Part shown: positions 14,658 to 23,906 of the stretch, piece after piece
Layout: each line of letters starts with the position of its first letter
Numbering within the stretch: position 1 is the first letter of the stretch
Origin: Streptomyces sp. ISL-66
GTDB taxonomy: Bacteria; Actinomycetota; Actinomycetes; Streptomycetales; Streptomycetaceae
Assembly: GCF_018614135.1 (NCBI RefSeq)
Contig: NZ_JAGGOW010000006.1
Span: forward strand, 1 to 64,000
Direction: 5' to 3'
DNA: 64,000 nt
Position numbers and translations under genes: made by a program
The notes under the pieces: generated by a model
What the model saw: only the letters and a program-made list of their open reading frames with translations
The model's database searches: none
Told to the model about the DNA's origin: nothing

Positions 14658-16319
14658 TTAGCTGACTGCGGCCCATACGGCGTTTGCGTCGTAGGTGAGG
14701 GCCGAGGCGGGAGTGAAAGAGGTGGGCAGGCTCGTCTGTCCGGTGGCGGTGAGTCGTGCGGCGCGGCGGAAGGCGCCCGGCATAGCGGCGGCGCCGGCGG
14801 GCGAGGTGCCGAGGTTGGCGCCGCGCGCGAGTATCGGGCCGTTGTACGGGCTCGCGGTCTGGCCGTTGGTGACGATGGCCACCCAGTAGGTTCCGGCGGG
14901 GGCCGAGTAGGCGGCGGTGAGCGGGCAGACGACGGTTGCGCCCTCGTTCGGGGTGAAGATCGTTGAGAGCGCGGCTGTCACTCCGACGCGGGCACCCGCG
15001 GCGGTGTAGAGGCCGGCGAAGCTGCTCGCGTTTAGCGTCCCGCCCCCGTACCCGCACGAGTAGAAGCAGACGTTCGTCACGGTGGTGGGCGCGCGCAGGT
15101 TGATCCCGCACAGGTAGACGTATCCGGCGAGCAGGTTCTGCCCGCTGTTGCTCACGGCAGGGTCGAACGTCCAGCTCGTGAATCCGAGGTCGGCGGGTAG
15201 CCATGTGCTCCCGCCGAGGCTGTCGACGTAGCTCTTGCGGGCTAGGTGCGTGTCGGCGGTCGGCGCGACGCTCGATGACGGAACGCTGCTGAACGTCTTG
15301 GCGCCCGCCACGGTTTGCGTGCCGGTGAGCAGGACAGCGGTACCAGTAGGCTGCGCGCCGACGTCCGCCGCGGTGAGCACGACGACGCCGGTTTTCGAGT
15401 TGACGGAATCGACGGCGCCCCCGCCCGCGGCGGGGAGCTGCGCGGCGGGCACCTTGCCGTCGGCGCCGAGCGTGGCGACGCCGGACGGCGCACCCGCCGT
15501 GGACGTGGCGAGGGCGCCGACGTCCGCGGCGCTCAGAGTCACGGCGGCGGCGCTCTTCCCGTTCACTGATTGGACGACGCCGCCCGGACCGGTGGCGCCG
15601 GTCGCGCCCGTGGCGCCCGTGTCTCCCTTCGGTCCGCGAAGATTGCCGACGGCGCTTCCCCACCCGCTTGCGCCGCGCTGCCACAGGTCGCCGGTATCGG
15701 TGCGCAGCAGGATGTCGCCCGGTCGGGTGCCGGTGCTCGGGGTGCTCGACGTGGCGAGGTACCAGGCGGCGCCGCGGACGTCGCCGCCGAGCTGCGCCCA
15801 CGTGCCCGCGGTGCGCTGCCATGTCGAGACCGTGGTCGAGGTGACCCCGAGGACGGTCGAGGTCTCGTAACGCACGTAGATGTCGCCGTCGACGCCGAGG
15901 CCGGCCGCGGGCGTGGCGGCGCCGCTGTAGATCCGCGCGCCGGGGTCGCCGGTTGCTCCGGTGTCGCCCTTGGGCCCGGGTACGCCGACGTAGTTCGGTT
16001 TCGCGGGGTCGGTCGGGGTGATGTCGGCGAGGTCGACCTCGGGCTGCGCCCGGGGCAACAGGACGTTGTACGAGCGGCCGAGCGGGATTCCGCCGAGCTG
16101 TTCGGTCACGGTGTAGGCCCACCCGATCGGGTCCATGTCGGGTGAGTCCGTGGCGGGCAGGGTGACCTCGATGCCTCCCTGCGCGTCGAGAGGAACGCTC
16201 ACCGGTCCGCCGAGGATGACGTCGGCCTGAGGGAAAGTCAGGGTCGCAGGTGCCCGGAAAACCAGAGCCCCCGATAGCGGCGTGCCATCGGGGGCGAGGA
16301 AGCGACCGCGTACGGTCAC
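14658..16319 (-). CDS. Tail fibre with collagen-like segments
   Basis: 553 residues. The N-terminal beta-rich domain (residues 1-110) joins the tail. Two short collagen-like Gly-X-Y stretches (GPKGDTGATGDPGAR near 115 and GPKGDTGATGATGATGPGG near 232) suggest trimerisation. Two related segments, SVNGKSAAAVTLSAADVGAL and SVNSKTGVVVLTAADVGAQ, are the repeat unit common in fibre proteins. The Gly/Ser/Tyr-rich C-terminus probably forms the receptor-binding head. It is the likely host-range determinant. Confidence 0.85.
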   Translation of the reverse strand: MTVRGRFLAPDGTPLSGALVFRAPATLTFPQADVILGGPVSVPLDAQGGIEVTLPATDSPDMDPIGWAYTVTEQLGGIPLGRSYNVLLPRAQPEVDLADITPTDPAKPNYVGVPGPKGDTGATGDPGARIYSGAATPAAGLGVDGDIYVRYETSTVLGVTSTTVSTWQRTAGTWAQLGGDVRGAAWYLATSSTPSTGTRPGDILLRTDTGDLWQRGASGWGSAVGNLRGPKGDTGATGATGATGPGGVVQSVNGKSAAAVTLSAADVGALATSTAGAPSGVATLGADGKVPAAQLPAAGGGAVDSVNSKTGVVVLTAADVGAQPTGTAVLLTGTQTVAGAKTFSSVPSSSVAPTADTHLARKSYVDSLGGSTWLPADLGFTSWTFDPAVSNSGQNLLAGYVYLCGINLRAPTTVTNVCFYSCGYGGGTLNASSFAGLYTAAGARVGVTAALSTIFTPNEGATVVCPLTAAYSAPAGTYWVAIVTNGQTASPYNGPILARGANLGTSPAGAAAMPGAFRRAARLTATGQTSLPTSFTPASALTYDANAVWAAVS

Positions 16320-16355
16320 GGTGGGTATGGACGGGGGCAGCAGGGCGAGACCTCC

Positions 16356-17207
16356 TTAATCGTCGATGGTCCGCAGGCCCTGCTCGGGCGGTGCCTTTCG
16401 CGCGGCGGGCGGTGGTGGTGGTGTGGCAGCAGCCGCGGCCGGCGGTGTGCGGGTAGGCAGGCTCGGCGCTTCATCGGGCGAGAAGGTGTGCCGGTTGATC
16501 GCGTAGTACAGGCGGGTTTCGATGTCGCGGCCGGCCTGCTGGTTGCGGTGCTCGATGGTCCAGTCGACCCACTGCATGTACTCGATGCCGTGCATCGGCT
16601 GCTTGATCTCGCGGTCGGTCCACACGCCGGCCGGACAGTCGTACTCGGCGACGGTGATCGGGCTCATGCCGTCGGCCTCCATCGTGACCCGGACCTGCCC
16701 CCCGCCCGTGTTGGCGTAGGTAGTCAGGCTCAGGTGTGCGACGGCGTGCGTGGCGGGTGTGGTGCCCCACCATGCGGGTTCCCAGTTGGTCGAGGACGTG
16801 TTCTGTCGCTCGGTGGGGTGGAGCTGTATGGGCAGCAGGGGGCGGCCGAGGAATCGATCGCTGAAAGCGTCGTCCATGACGAGGATCTTGTCGGGGGCGC
16901 CTAGGTCACGTGACCACAGGCGCAGCATCTGATCGTCTTCGAGGATGTCGTCGCCGACGGTGAGGGCACGTGACCCATCGGCGCGGCGGATGAAAACCCC
17001 CCAGTCCCCCTGCGCGGTCTGGCCAACCTTGAACGTCACGGCGCCCTGCGGGGTCTGGGCGATCAACTGGCCGCCCTCGCCGATCGTGATGTCGCCGTGC
17101 AGGATCTGATCGAGGGCGGGCCTCATCTGCGCGCGGCCGGCGAGCTCGCGCACCTTCCGTTCGAGTTCGCGGATGCGGTCGAGCAGGTCGAGCGGGATTG
17201 CTGCCAT
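16356..17207 (-). CDS. Minor tail / baseplate-associated protein
   Basis: 283 residues from ATG 17207, overlapping the upstream stop by one base (TAATG). A short N-terminal coiled coil (LLDRIRELERKVRELAGRA) is followed by a beta-rich body (ITIGEGGQLIAQTPQGAVTF) and a Pro/Ala-rich tail (PPAAAAATPPPPPAARKAPP). Location between two tail genes supports a structural role. No enzymatic motif is seen. Confidence 0.7.
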   Translation of the reverse strand: MAAIPLDLLDRIRELERKVRELAGRAQMRPALDQILHGDITIGEGGQLIAQTPQGAVTFKVGQTAQGDWGVFIRRADGSRALTVGDDILEDDQMLRLWSRDLGAPDKILVMDDAFSDRFLGRPLLPIQLHPTERQNTSSTNWEPAWWGTTPATHAVAHLSLTTYANTGGGQVRVTMEADGMSPITVAEYDCPAGVWTDREIKQPMHGIEYMQWVDWTIEHRNQQAGRDIETRLYYAINRHTFSPDEAPSLPTRTPPAAAAATPPPPPAARKAPPEQGLRTIDD

Positions 17208-18313
17208 TAGGCGGCCTCCAAGAAGAGTTTCGCGGTCTCGGGCCGGCCGCGTAGGGGTGGACTGATCGCGAGGCCGACGACCCGGTACCGCTGGTCGAGT
17301 CCCTCGGCCCACCACAGATCCCGGATACGGACCCGCACGGTCGCGCCGAGCAGCGCCGGCGACAGTGCGACGCGGTCGAGCGCGATGGTCAGCTCGGGAA
17401 TCAGATGCGGGGTAAGGGCGCCGGCGAGGTCCGCGCGGGCGTGTGCGCCGAGCGTCTCGGGGTCGGTCACGGTGGTGTAATCCGACGTCCCGTCGAGGCG
17501 CGGCCATCCGGCTTTGAGCTGCTCCTCGTCGACGAGTAGCTCGCTCATCAGGGGAAGGGACTCGGCGGTCTGGTTGCGGTTGTCGCTCGCACCGCGGGAC
17601 TGCCAGACGTTGGCGCGCACAGTCGCGTCAATGGGCCAGTCGTAGGAGAGGATCGGGCCCGGGTGGTCGAGCACGATCTCGGACTCGCCGGTACGGATCA
17701 CGGGGGCGCCGAGCTGCAACCCCTTGACGCGCCGGCCGGTAGCGGGGTCGCGGTAGCTCGCGATTCTCCACTCGAACCCACCCTCGACCGAGGCGAGTTG
17801 ATCGATGACCTCGCGAATTCGAGGATGGTCATAGCGCCGGTACGTGCGGTCGCGCAGGACTCCCGAGAGCTGCTCGGCGTCGTACTCGATCCCGATGTCG
17901 CCGCCGGCGAGACTGGCGCTGTAGTCGATCAGCCCTCGCACAATGTCGAACTGATCGACTGCGGTCGCCTGTTGCGTGTCGAACACGGCGCGGTGGTCAA
18001 GGTAGGACGCCCACCCTCCCGCCTGAATCCGCAGCCCGAGGTCGCCGCGCTCGCCGCTCGTGAGGTTGGCTGTCCACGGGATACCGCCCCACCAAATGTC
18101 AGGGCCGCGCTCGATCCACATCGCAGTGCGGCCGAGGTCGAGGGCGGAGCGGACGCGGGCGGCGAGCTGCGCGTTCGGCAGGGGCACGGTCACGGCGGCC
18201 GACCCGACTTTGCCGAGGTAGTCGTCGAGCGACACGTCGCTCACGGGCAGGATGTCGAGCACCTGATCGGTTCGCAGGTCGCACAGGACGACCCGGTACG
18301 CGGGGGCGATCAC
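17207..18313 (-). CDS. Tail protein, Gp37-like (baseplate hub type)
   Basis: 368 residues. Features resemble the ReqiPepy6 Gp37-like family of siphovirus tail proteins: an N-terminal [19 protein letters not shown], then [17 protein letters not shown] and [10 protein letters not shown], with a beta-rich C-terminus ([21 protein letters not shown]). These proteins probably sit at the distal tail next to the Dit ring. Order relative to Dit and fibre supports the call. Confidence 0.75.
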   Translation of the reverse strand: MIAPAYRVVLCDLRTDQVLDILPVSDVSLDDYLGKVGSAAVTVPLPNAQLAARVRSALDLGRTAMWIERGPDIWWGGIPWTANLTSGERGDLGLRIQAGGWASYLDHRAVFDTQQATAVDQFDIVRGLIDYSASLAGGDIGIEYDAEQLSGVLRDRTYRRYDHPRIREVIDQLASVEGGFEWRIASYRDPATGRRVKGLQLGAPVIRTGESEIVLDHPGPILSYDWPIDATVRANVWQSRGASDNRNQTAESLPLMSELLVDEEQLKAGWPRLDGTSDYTTVTDPETLGAHARADLAGALTPHLIPELTIALDRVALSPALLGATVRVRIRDLWWAEGLDQRYRVVGLAISPPLRGRPETAKLFLEAA

Positions 18314-18331
18314 TGATCACCCCCTGGGCTG

Positions 18332-19315
18332 CTATCCGTCGAGCGGGTAGATCAGCCCCGACAGGGCCGCCCACGTGGTCAGGCTTGGATTGCCGATCAG
18401 CTTCAAGTGCCCGTCCCGCTGGCAGTCGACCTTGATCGGCACGCCGCCCGCGGCGATCGACGCCGAGGTGAGCAGCGCCGGCCGGACCGCGGCCGGCAGC
18501 GGGGAAGCAAGTAGCTGGCCGCTCACGGGCGGTGCGGCGTTGGTGGTCCATGAGAGGCCGCCGCGCCACTGCACGTGAGGCACGCCGCCGAGCAGGATCG
18601 CCCGGTACCGCACGGGCCCCTGCGAGTTACCGCCGTTGGTGTATCCGGCGGCGAGGGTGGGCGAGGTCCACCCGACGACCGGTTCGAGGGTCTGCCATGC
18701 CGAGCCGTCCCACCGGTCCAAGCCAGTCCCGTTGTCGCGGTACTGGCCGGGGTAGGCACCGGCGAAGGTCAGTCCCCACCCGCGGGGGATGATCCCGCCG
18801 TACGCCGAGGTATAGCGGCGCCGGTCGGCGAGCGCCGAGGCCCATGTGATCCCGCCGGTTCCGGCCGAGGTGCCGGCCGGAACGGTGATCTCCCACAAGC
18901 GCAGCGTTGCGGCGGGCAGGGAAGGGGCGACGGGGTTCGCGGTGGGGGCCCCTTGGATGATTTCGACACGGGCGGCGGTCTGCCCGCTGGTGTCGTACGA
19001 GGAGTCGTAGACGCGCAGCACTACGGCGTCGATCCGGCCGTACTGTGCGTGTCCGTCGATGACGGTGAGGGTCTCGGGTGCGGTGACGGCGACGGGATAG
19101 GCGCCCTGGGGGTCGGTGCCCTGTACGAGGGCGCGGCCGACGCCGATCTGCACCTGCATGGCGGCGACGCCGGTCGCGGCGAGGGCGGTTCCACCGGCGA
19201 TCACGCCGTCGCGGGAGCCCATCGCGCTCTCGGGCGCCATGACGCCGAGCGGTACGAGGCGGGTATCTTCCCGCGTCTGCCCCGCAGCGAGCAGCCATCC
19301 GGCACGGACGGTCAA
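18332..19315 (-). CDS. Minor tail protein
   Basis: 327 residues, Gly/Ala-rich and beta-rich, starting MTVRAGWLLAAGQTREDTRL. Actinophage tail proteins at this position often share the pattern of an N-terminal platform (VQIGVGRALVQGTDPQGAY, TVIDGHAQYGRIDAVVLRVYD) followed by a variable C-terminal domain (WDGSAWQTLEPVVGWTSP). A specific function is not evident. Confidence 0.72.
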   Translation of the reverse strand: MTVRAGWLLAAGQTREDTRLVPLGVMAPESAMGSRDGVIAGGTALAATGVAAMQVQIGVGRALVQGTDPQGAYPVAVTAPETLTVIDGHAQYGRIDAVVLRVYDSSYDTSGQTAARVEIIQGAPTANPVAPSLPAATLRLWEITVPAGTSAGTGGITWASALADRRRYTSAYGGIIPRGWGLTFAGAYPGQYRDNGTGLDRWDGSAWQTLEPVVGWTSPTLAAGYTNGGNSQGPVRYRAILLGGVPHVQWRGGLSWTTNAAPPVSGQLLASPLPAAVRPALLTSASIAAGGVPIKVDCQRDGHLKLIGNPSLTTWAALSGLIYPLDG

Positions 19316-19327
19316 GAGGGGTCCTCC

Positions 19328-20236
19328 TTACCAGTGGGCAGAGCGCCATCGCAGCGAGCACGAGGCGCGGGGGTCGGTGGCGCCGGGCGCCGCACGGAAC
19401 AGAAGCGAGGCCGTGCCCGGCGGGAGGGTGAACAGGCTTTCGGGGACGCTGCGCGCGGTCACGGTGTAGAGCCGATCCGCGGATTTGTTCAGCATCACCG
19501 TGCCGTCGCGGGTGTCGATCACGAGCTCGTCGTCGAGGGCGAGGTCGATGTCGTACTCGATCGCCGCGCCCGTGGCGACGTTGGTCACGGACGGGAGGGA
19601 GACCGGGCCCCGGATCACGACCGTGGGGTGTGCGGGGGCGTCGCCCTCGTTGACGGCGAGCAGCGACCCCATACTGCCCGGGGCGCCGAACGCGATCGGG
19701 TAGAGCAGCCGTTCCGGGCCCGGGGTCACCTGCCAGTCGAGGCCAGGCTCGGCCGCCGGCAGACGGGCCTCGACCTGCTGCTCGACGAGGCCATACCGGC
19801 GCGGGTCGGTCGCCTCGAATTGGAGCGCCGCCCCCTGCACGATGCCGATCGCGTACCCGCCTACTTGGACGGGGATCGAGCGGCGTATGCAGCGGGCGAA
19901 CGACAGCAGGGGCGGCTCGTCGTCGAGTTGCACGACGAGCGGCTGCTCGTCGTCGCGGAGCGCGGTCGCCGCACGCAGGGCGCGCACGGCGGCGCCCATC
20001 CGGCGTGGCTCGGTACGGATCACCATGTCGTCGAGGGTGATCGTCCGCGGCTGTGCGAGCAGCCGGCCGAGATAGGCGCCGTGCGCGTCCGACCGCGAGA
20101 CGGTGCCCGAGTCGAGCGGGGGTGAGTCCTCCCAGCCGTCGAGGGTCCGCCACCGGTAGGGGGTGCCGGGGCCGAGCAGCAGCTCGTCGCCGAACTGGAC
20201 GTGTCCGGGGACGGCGACGCGGTCACCCGCAGCCAT
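19328..20236 (-). CDS. Distal tail protein (Dit-like)
   Basis: 302 residues. The N-terminal part (GDELLLGPGTPYRWRTLDGW, SRSDAHGAYLGRLLAQPRTI) and beta-strand-rich body match Sipho_tail/Dit proteins, which form the ring joining tail tube and baseplate. It follows the tape measure gene by only 3 nt, its standard place in siphovirus genomes. Confidence 0.82.
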   Translation of the reverse strand: MAAGDRVAVPGHVQFGDELLLGPGTPYRWRTLDGWEDSPPLDSGTVSRSDAHGAYLGRLLAQPRTITLDDMVIRTEPRRMGAAVRALRAATALRDDEQPLVVQLDDEPPLLSFARCIRRSIPVQVGGYAIGIVQGAALQFEATDPRRYGLVEQQVEARLPAAEPGLDWQVTPGPERLLYPIAFGAPGSMGSLLAVNEGDAPAHPTVVIRGPVSLPSVTNVATGAAIEYDIDLALDDELVIDTRDGTVMLNKSADRLYTVTARSVPESLFTLPPGTASLLFRAAPGATDPRASCSLRWRSAHW

Positions 20237-20239
20237 CGG

Positions 20240-22660
20240 TCACCCCCTGCCCTTGGCGTGCCAGGCGAGCGCCGCCGCGGTCTGATCCGCGGTCGCACTG
20301 CCTGCGTTCCAGGTCTCGATGTAAACGGCCGGACCACCCCAACCCCCGCCCGCACGCGCACCGTTGGCGGGCTCGCCTGCGGTAGCGAATTGCGGACCGG
20401 CGGGTACCGAGACGAGGCTGCGCATAGTGCGGTCGATTGCGGGGGCACCCGCTTTGATGCCCTCGACGATTCCCGCAGGAATAAACTTTCCGATCTTGTC
20501 ACGCATAAGGCGACTCGGAGAGTGAATTCCGAGCGCCTTTGCAATGGGCCCCGGAATAAGATTCTTGGCCCAAGACATCAGGGTTGATCGCAGCCAACTG
20601 CCCATGCCCCGGATGCCGTTCCACAATCCGTAGATCAGATCACGGCCGCTGTCATAAAGCATCGAGCCGAAATTGCCGAAGTATCCGGCGATCATTCCGG
20701 GCAGGCCGCGTACCCAGTCGAGCATTTCACCGGCCTTGCGGACGGTGCCCGACTTGATCGAATCCCAGTGCTTGATAATCAGCCCCGGGAGCGTCCAGTT
20801 CAGGAAAAAATCGACAATGCGACCCGGGATGCCGCGCACCCATTCAACGGTGGCATTCCACGCGGATACGGTGCCGCTCTTGATGGCATCCCAATGCTTG
20901 ATGATCAGCCCGACTATCGTCCAATTCAGGAAGAAATCGAGGATCATCTGACCGACCCACTTGAGCTTTCCCCACACCCAATCCCAAGCGGCCGAAGTCG
21001 CCGAAACAATGGTGTTCCAGTTGGCGACGACAAGCGCCACGATGCCGACTACAGTGGCGATGATGAGTCCTACCGGGCCCATTGCGATAAGCCAGGCAGC
21101 GGCCATGCGGGCGCCTTGAATCAGGCTCTGTGTGCCCATGAGGACCCACGCGCCGACCACGCGCAGCGCGGCAGCAGCCGCACCGGCGCCCTGTGACACC
21201 CAACCGGCGAGCATCATCACGTTGAGCGCGACGAATCTAGCTGCCGCGACGGCGCCGGCCGCCGTCTGCGTAGCCCACCCGGTCACAACGGCCGTGGTCG
21301 TTGTCCAAGCGGTGACCCCGAGCGCGATAAGCGTCGGGATCATCAGGACCGTGATCACGCCGGCGGCGATCGAGAGCGCCGTCGAGTGCTCGCCGATCCA
21401 CCCGACGGACGCACGCAGCGCACCGCCGAGCCCACCCTCGCCGATCCAGTCGGCCGCCTTTTCCAGCGCGGGAACGACGTAATTACCGAGGACGGTAACG
21501 ACCTTGTCAATCGCCGCCCGCTTGAATACCTCGAACTTTGTCGCGGCGTTATTGCGCATTGCGTCGCCCGCCGCGTCCGTCGCGCCCTTGAAATTCCCGA
21601 GGGCGGCGACAGCAGTCTTAGGGTCGAGCTTAAAAAGCGCGGATTGCAAATCCTCGGCCTTGGTGCCGAAAAGGGCGACCGCGGTCGCATTCCGCTCGGC
21701 AGGGTCCTTGATTGCCTTGATGCGCGTAAGGACTTCCCCAAGGGCTTTCGACGCTTCGGGCCCGCCCTTGGTGAATGTCTTTGACATCTGGTCCGCGTTC
21801 AACCCGATGGACTGGAAAGCCTCTACGCTTCCCTTGCTCATGTCCTTCGAGCGGATCGCGAATTCCTTCAAGGCGTCCGCGACCGTATCCGCGTCCCTTG
21901 CGCCCCCTTGCAGACCCTGCTGCATGAGGCCCATTGCGGTCTGTGCGTCGAGCCCGAGATCCTTGAACTGAATCGGGTACTCGGCGAACGTGTCGAGCAA
22001 ATCCTCGGCCGCATTCGTGCCCGACTGGCTGCCCTTTACAAGGACGTCCATCGCCTCTTCGGCGCTCTTTGCGATGCCGGATTTCAGCATCACGCCGACC
22101 GCACGGGACACCTTGCCGACGTCCTCGCCCATGACCGAGGCCGTGTCAGAGACGCGGGTCGCCATGGCCTTGATCTGGCCCTGCGTCGCCTCGGGCGGCA
22201 ACAGGCCCTGCTGCGCGATCCCTTTCAGGATGTCGGCGCCGTCGGCGACCGACTCGACGATCGCGCCCGAGTAGAGGGCGCCGGCGACCTTGCCGTATTC
22301 CTTGGCGACGGGGCCCGAGGTGCCGAGCTGTGCTTGCAGCTTGCCGGCGACCTTGCCCCGGTCCATGGCTTCGGCGATGCCGCCCATGAGCGCGGTACCG
22401 ATCGCTCCGCCAACCGCGGCGGCAGCGAAACCTTTCAGCGCGGCCCCTATGCCGGAGGACGCGCGCTCGCCGCCGTCGGCCGCACCCTCGGCGAGACCGT
22501 CGCCGAGGCGGTCGCCCGCTTCCTGCCCTGCCTGATCGGCAGCGGCGGTGATCTGGTCGCCGCCCGCCTGCACAGCCGCGCGGGCGCGCGCCATTCCGGC
22601 ATCTGCGCCCGAGTCGTCGATCGTGATCGTGGCGGCGAGTTCGCCCACCATGAGGGCCAC
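20240..22660 (-). CDS. Tail tape measure protein
   Basis: 806 residues from GTG 22660, which has AGGAGG 7 nt upstream (ATG 22651 is an alternative). The N-terminal two thirds show the PhageMin/TP901 pattern (GSQSGTNAAEDLLDTFAEYP, KDPAERNATAVALFG). Several hydrophobic segments follow (ALSIAAGVITVLMIPTLIAL, GPVGLIIATVVGIVALVV). The C-terminal third holds two near copies of a DFFLNWT..GLIIKHWD.IKSGTV block. It sets tail length and may help DNA entry. Codons between about 20450 and 21000 are clearly AT-richer at third positions than in the neighbours. Confidence 0.93.
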   Translation of the reverse strand: MALMVGELAATITIDDSGADAGMARARAAVQAGGDQITAAADQAGQEAGDRLGDGLAEGAADGGERASSGIGAALKGFAAAAVGGAIGTALMGGIAEAMDRGKVAGKLQAQLGTSGPVAKEYGKVAGALYSGAIVESVADGADILKGIAQQGLLPPEATQGQIKAMATRVSDTASVMGEDVGKVSRAVGVMLKSGIAKSAEEAMDVLVKGSQSGTNAAEDLLDTFAEYPIQFKDLGLDAQTAMGLMQQGLQGGARDADTVADALKEFAIRSKDMSKGSVEAFQSIGLNADQMSKTFTKGGPEASKALGEVLTRIKAIKDPAERNATAVALFGTKAEDLQSALFKLDPKTAVAALGNFKGATDAAGDAMRNNAATKFEVFKRAAIDKVVTVLGNYVVPALEKAADWIGEGGLGGALRASVGWIGEHSTALSIAAGVITVLMIPTLIALGVTAWTTTTAVVTGWATQTAAGAVAAARFVALNVMMLAGWVSQGAGAAAAALRVVGAWVLMGTQSLIQGARMAAAWLIAMGPVGLIIATVVGIVALVVANWNTIVSATSAAWDWVWGKLKWVGQMILDFFLNWTIVGLIIKHWDAIKSGTVSAWNATVEWVRGIPGRIVDFFLNWTLPGLIIKHWDSIKSGTVRKAGEMLDWVRGLPGMIAGYFGNFGSMLYDSGRDLIYGLWNGIRGMGSWLRSTLMSWAKNLIPGPIAKALGIHSPSRLMRDKIGKFIPAGIVEGIKAGAPAIDRTMRSLVSVPAGPQFATAGEPANGARAGGGWGGPAVYIETWNAGSATADQTAAALAWHAKGRG

Positions 22661-22664
22661 GGGC

Positions 22665-22982
22665 TCACCTCCTGGCGGGTGCACCTCCCGTCGGGGAGGC
22701 ATCAGGCGGAGGGGTGAGCACCCGGGCGAGGCGAGACTCGGCCGAGAGAAGGGCGAGGATGCGCACGCGCAGCCATCGCCAAGAGCGGGCTTGCAGTAGC
22801 CCGGGGTCGCCTACGTCGATGCCGTAGACCTCGTGCAGATCAGCCTCGACGAGCGGCCACTCGGCGAGGATCGCCGCCCACGTCAGTGACGCTTGCGGGC
22901 CTTCTTGCCCGCGCCGCGGGCGGGCGCCGGGCGGGTACTCGTACCACTCGTAGAGCCCCGAGACGGGGTCGAGCTCGCCGCG
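22665..22982 (-). CDS. Tail assembly chaperone, T-frame extension (-1 frameshift)
   Basis: This frame lacks a sensible start. It contains a protein-like stretch from about LDPVSGLYEWYEYPPGA to the C-terminus (LTWAAILAEWPLVEADLHEV, SWRWLRVRILALLSAESRLA). It lies one base back (-1) from the upstream chaperone frame and overlaps it by about 100 nt, which is the G/GT arrangement of long-tailed phages. The fused product would keep the G part and swap its low-complexity tail for this domain. I could not find a textbook slippery heptamer, so the exact slip point (right boundary given here) is uncertain. Confidence 0.7.
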   Translation of the reverse strand, partial: RGELDPVSGLYEWYEYPPGARPRRGQEGPQASLTWAAILAEWPLVEADLHEVYGIDVGDPGLLQARSWRWLRVRILALLSAESRLARVLTPPPDASPTGGAPARR

Positions 22983-23371
22983 CCCGACTGGCTGCGGCGG
23001 GCCTCCCGGTTCGGGGCCAGACGAGAAGGGTCGCCGGCCGCGGTCCAGTACCGTTCGGCGGCCGTCTTGTCCTGCGCAATCCACACCATGGCCGTGATCG
23101 CGCAGTGCTTGAGCGTCGGCCACTTCACGCCGTCGGCGATCATCTCGTCGTGAGCGGGGCCGAGTACGTCTCGGTAGAGGTCCCGCTCGGCGGCGTCGCC
23201 GAGCACCTGCTCGTCGGCGCGTCCGCCGTCCGCGGCGACCGCGGCGGCATGGATGAGTGCCTGTGTCCGCAGGCCGATCTCGGCCGACGGCGCGGGCACG
23301 GTGTAGAGGCGGCCAGCGATCGGCAGCTCGATCGACTCGTCGAGCAGTTCGCCGAGTTCCTCGAACGCCAC
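22883..23371 (-). CDS. Tail assembly chaperone (G form)
   Basis: 162 residues from GTG 23371. The globular part (FEELGELLDESIELPIAGRL ... TLKHCAITAMVWIAQDKTAA, residues 1-120) matches tail assembly chaperones that keep the tape measure soluble before tube polymerisation. The last 40 residues are a Ser/Thr/Arg-rich stretch that looks like read-out past a frameshift zone. It lies between the major tail protein (one-base overlap) and the tape measure. Confidence 0.8.
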   Translation of the reverse strand: MAFEELGELLDESIELPIAGRLYTVPAPSAEIGLRTQALIHAAAVAADGGRADEQVLGDAAERDLYRDVLGPAHDEMIADGVKWPTLKHCAITAMVWIAQDKTAAERYWTAAGDPSRLAPNREARRSQSGAASSTPSRGSTSGTSTRPAPARGAGKKARKRH

Positions 23372-23895
23372 TACGCATCACCCCCGGACTTGACGGCGAA
23401 GGTTCCGCCACCGGACACGGGGTTGGTGATCTCGACGAGCGGACCCGATCCGGTCAAGGTGACCTTGATCGTGTCGACCTCGTCGGGACCCCCGCCGTCC
23501 GGCTCCCAGGTGACAAGGGCGGAACCTTCCTGCGCGTCCGGGGCGCCGTTGCGGTCGTAGTACCGCACGCGGACGTAGGACTTGGCGCCGAACGAGCGGC
23601 TCGCCTTCCGCAGCGCTTCCTGCGCCGCGTTGAAAATGCCGGTTGTCGGGTGGGCGCGGTGAGCGATCGTGGTCTCGATCGACCACGCGAGCATGGTCAC
23701 GGCCTGCTCGCTCCATCCCTCGGCGTCGTAGGTCGTGACCTCCTGCTGTGTGGGCTCCACCTTGGGCGTGAACTCTGTGACTCCGGGGACGAGCGTCCAC
23801 ACGGGGGTGTTGGGCGTGGTGCCCATGTCCAGCTCAAGGCGGTAGCGGCGCGCGAGGGCGGTTACGGTCTCGGCCGGGGGCGTCGGGGTACTCAA
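23371..23895 (-). CDS. Major tail (tube) protein
   Basis: 174 residues from a TTG at 23895, with GGAGG 7 nt upstream. The beta-rich sequence (YRLELDMGTTPNTPVWTLVP, AWSIETTIAHRAHPTTG, RVRYYDRNGAPDAQEGSALV) and its place directly before the chaperone pair are diagnostic for the tube subunit. It should be one of the most abundant virion proteins. Confidence 0.85.
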   Translation of the reverse strand: MSTPTPPAETVTALARRYRLELDMGTTPNTPVWTLVPGVTEFTPKVEPTQQEVTTYDAEGWSEQAVTMLAWSIETTIAHRAHPTTGIFNAAQEALRKASRSFGAKSYVRVRYYDRNGAPDAQEGSALVTWEPDGGGPDEVDTIKVTLTGSGPLVEITNPVSGGGTFAVKSGGDA

Positions 23896-23906
23896 GTGGG
23901 CGCCTC

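Noticed and set aside
14392..16122. 576-codon minus-strand frame overlapping the tail fibre
   Set aside because: Only the last 81 codons, after a GTG with AAGGAG, look like protein; the rest is a His/Arg-rich shadow of the fibre gene.
18575..20125. 516-codon plus-strand frame opposite tail genes
   Set aside because: Gly/Arg/Asp-rich, no ribosome site, overlaps two well-supported minus-strand genes.
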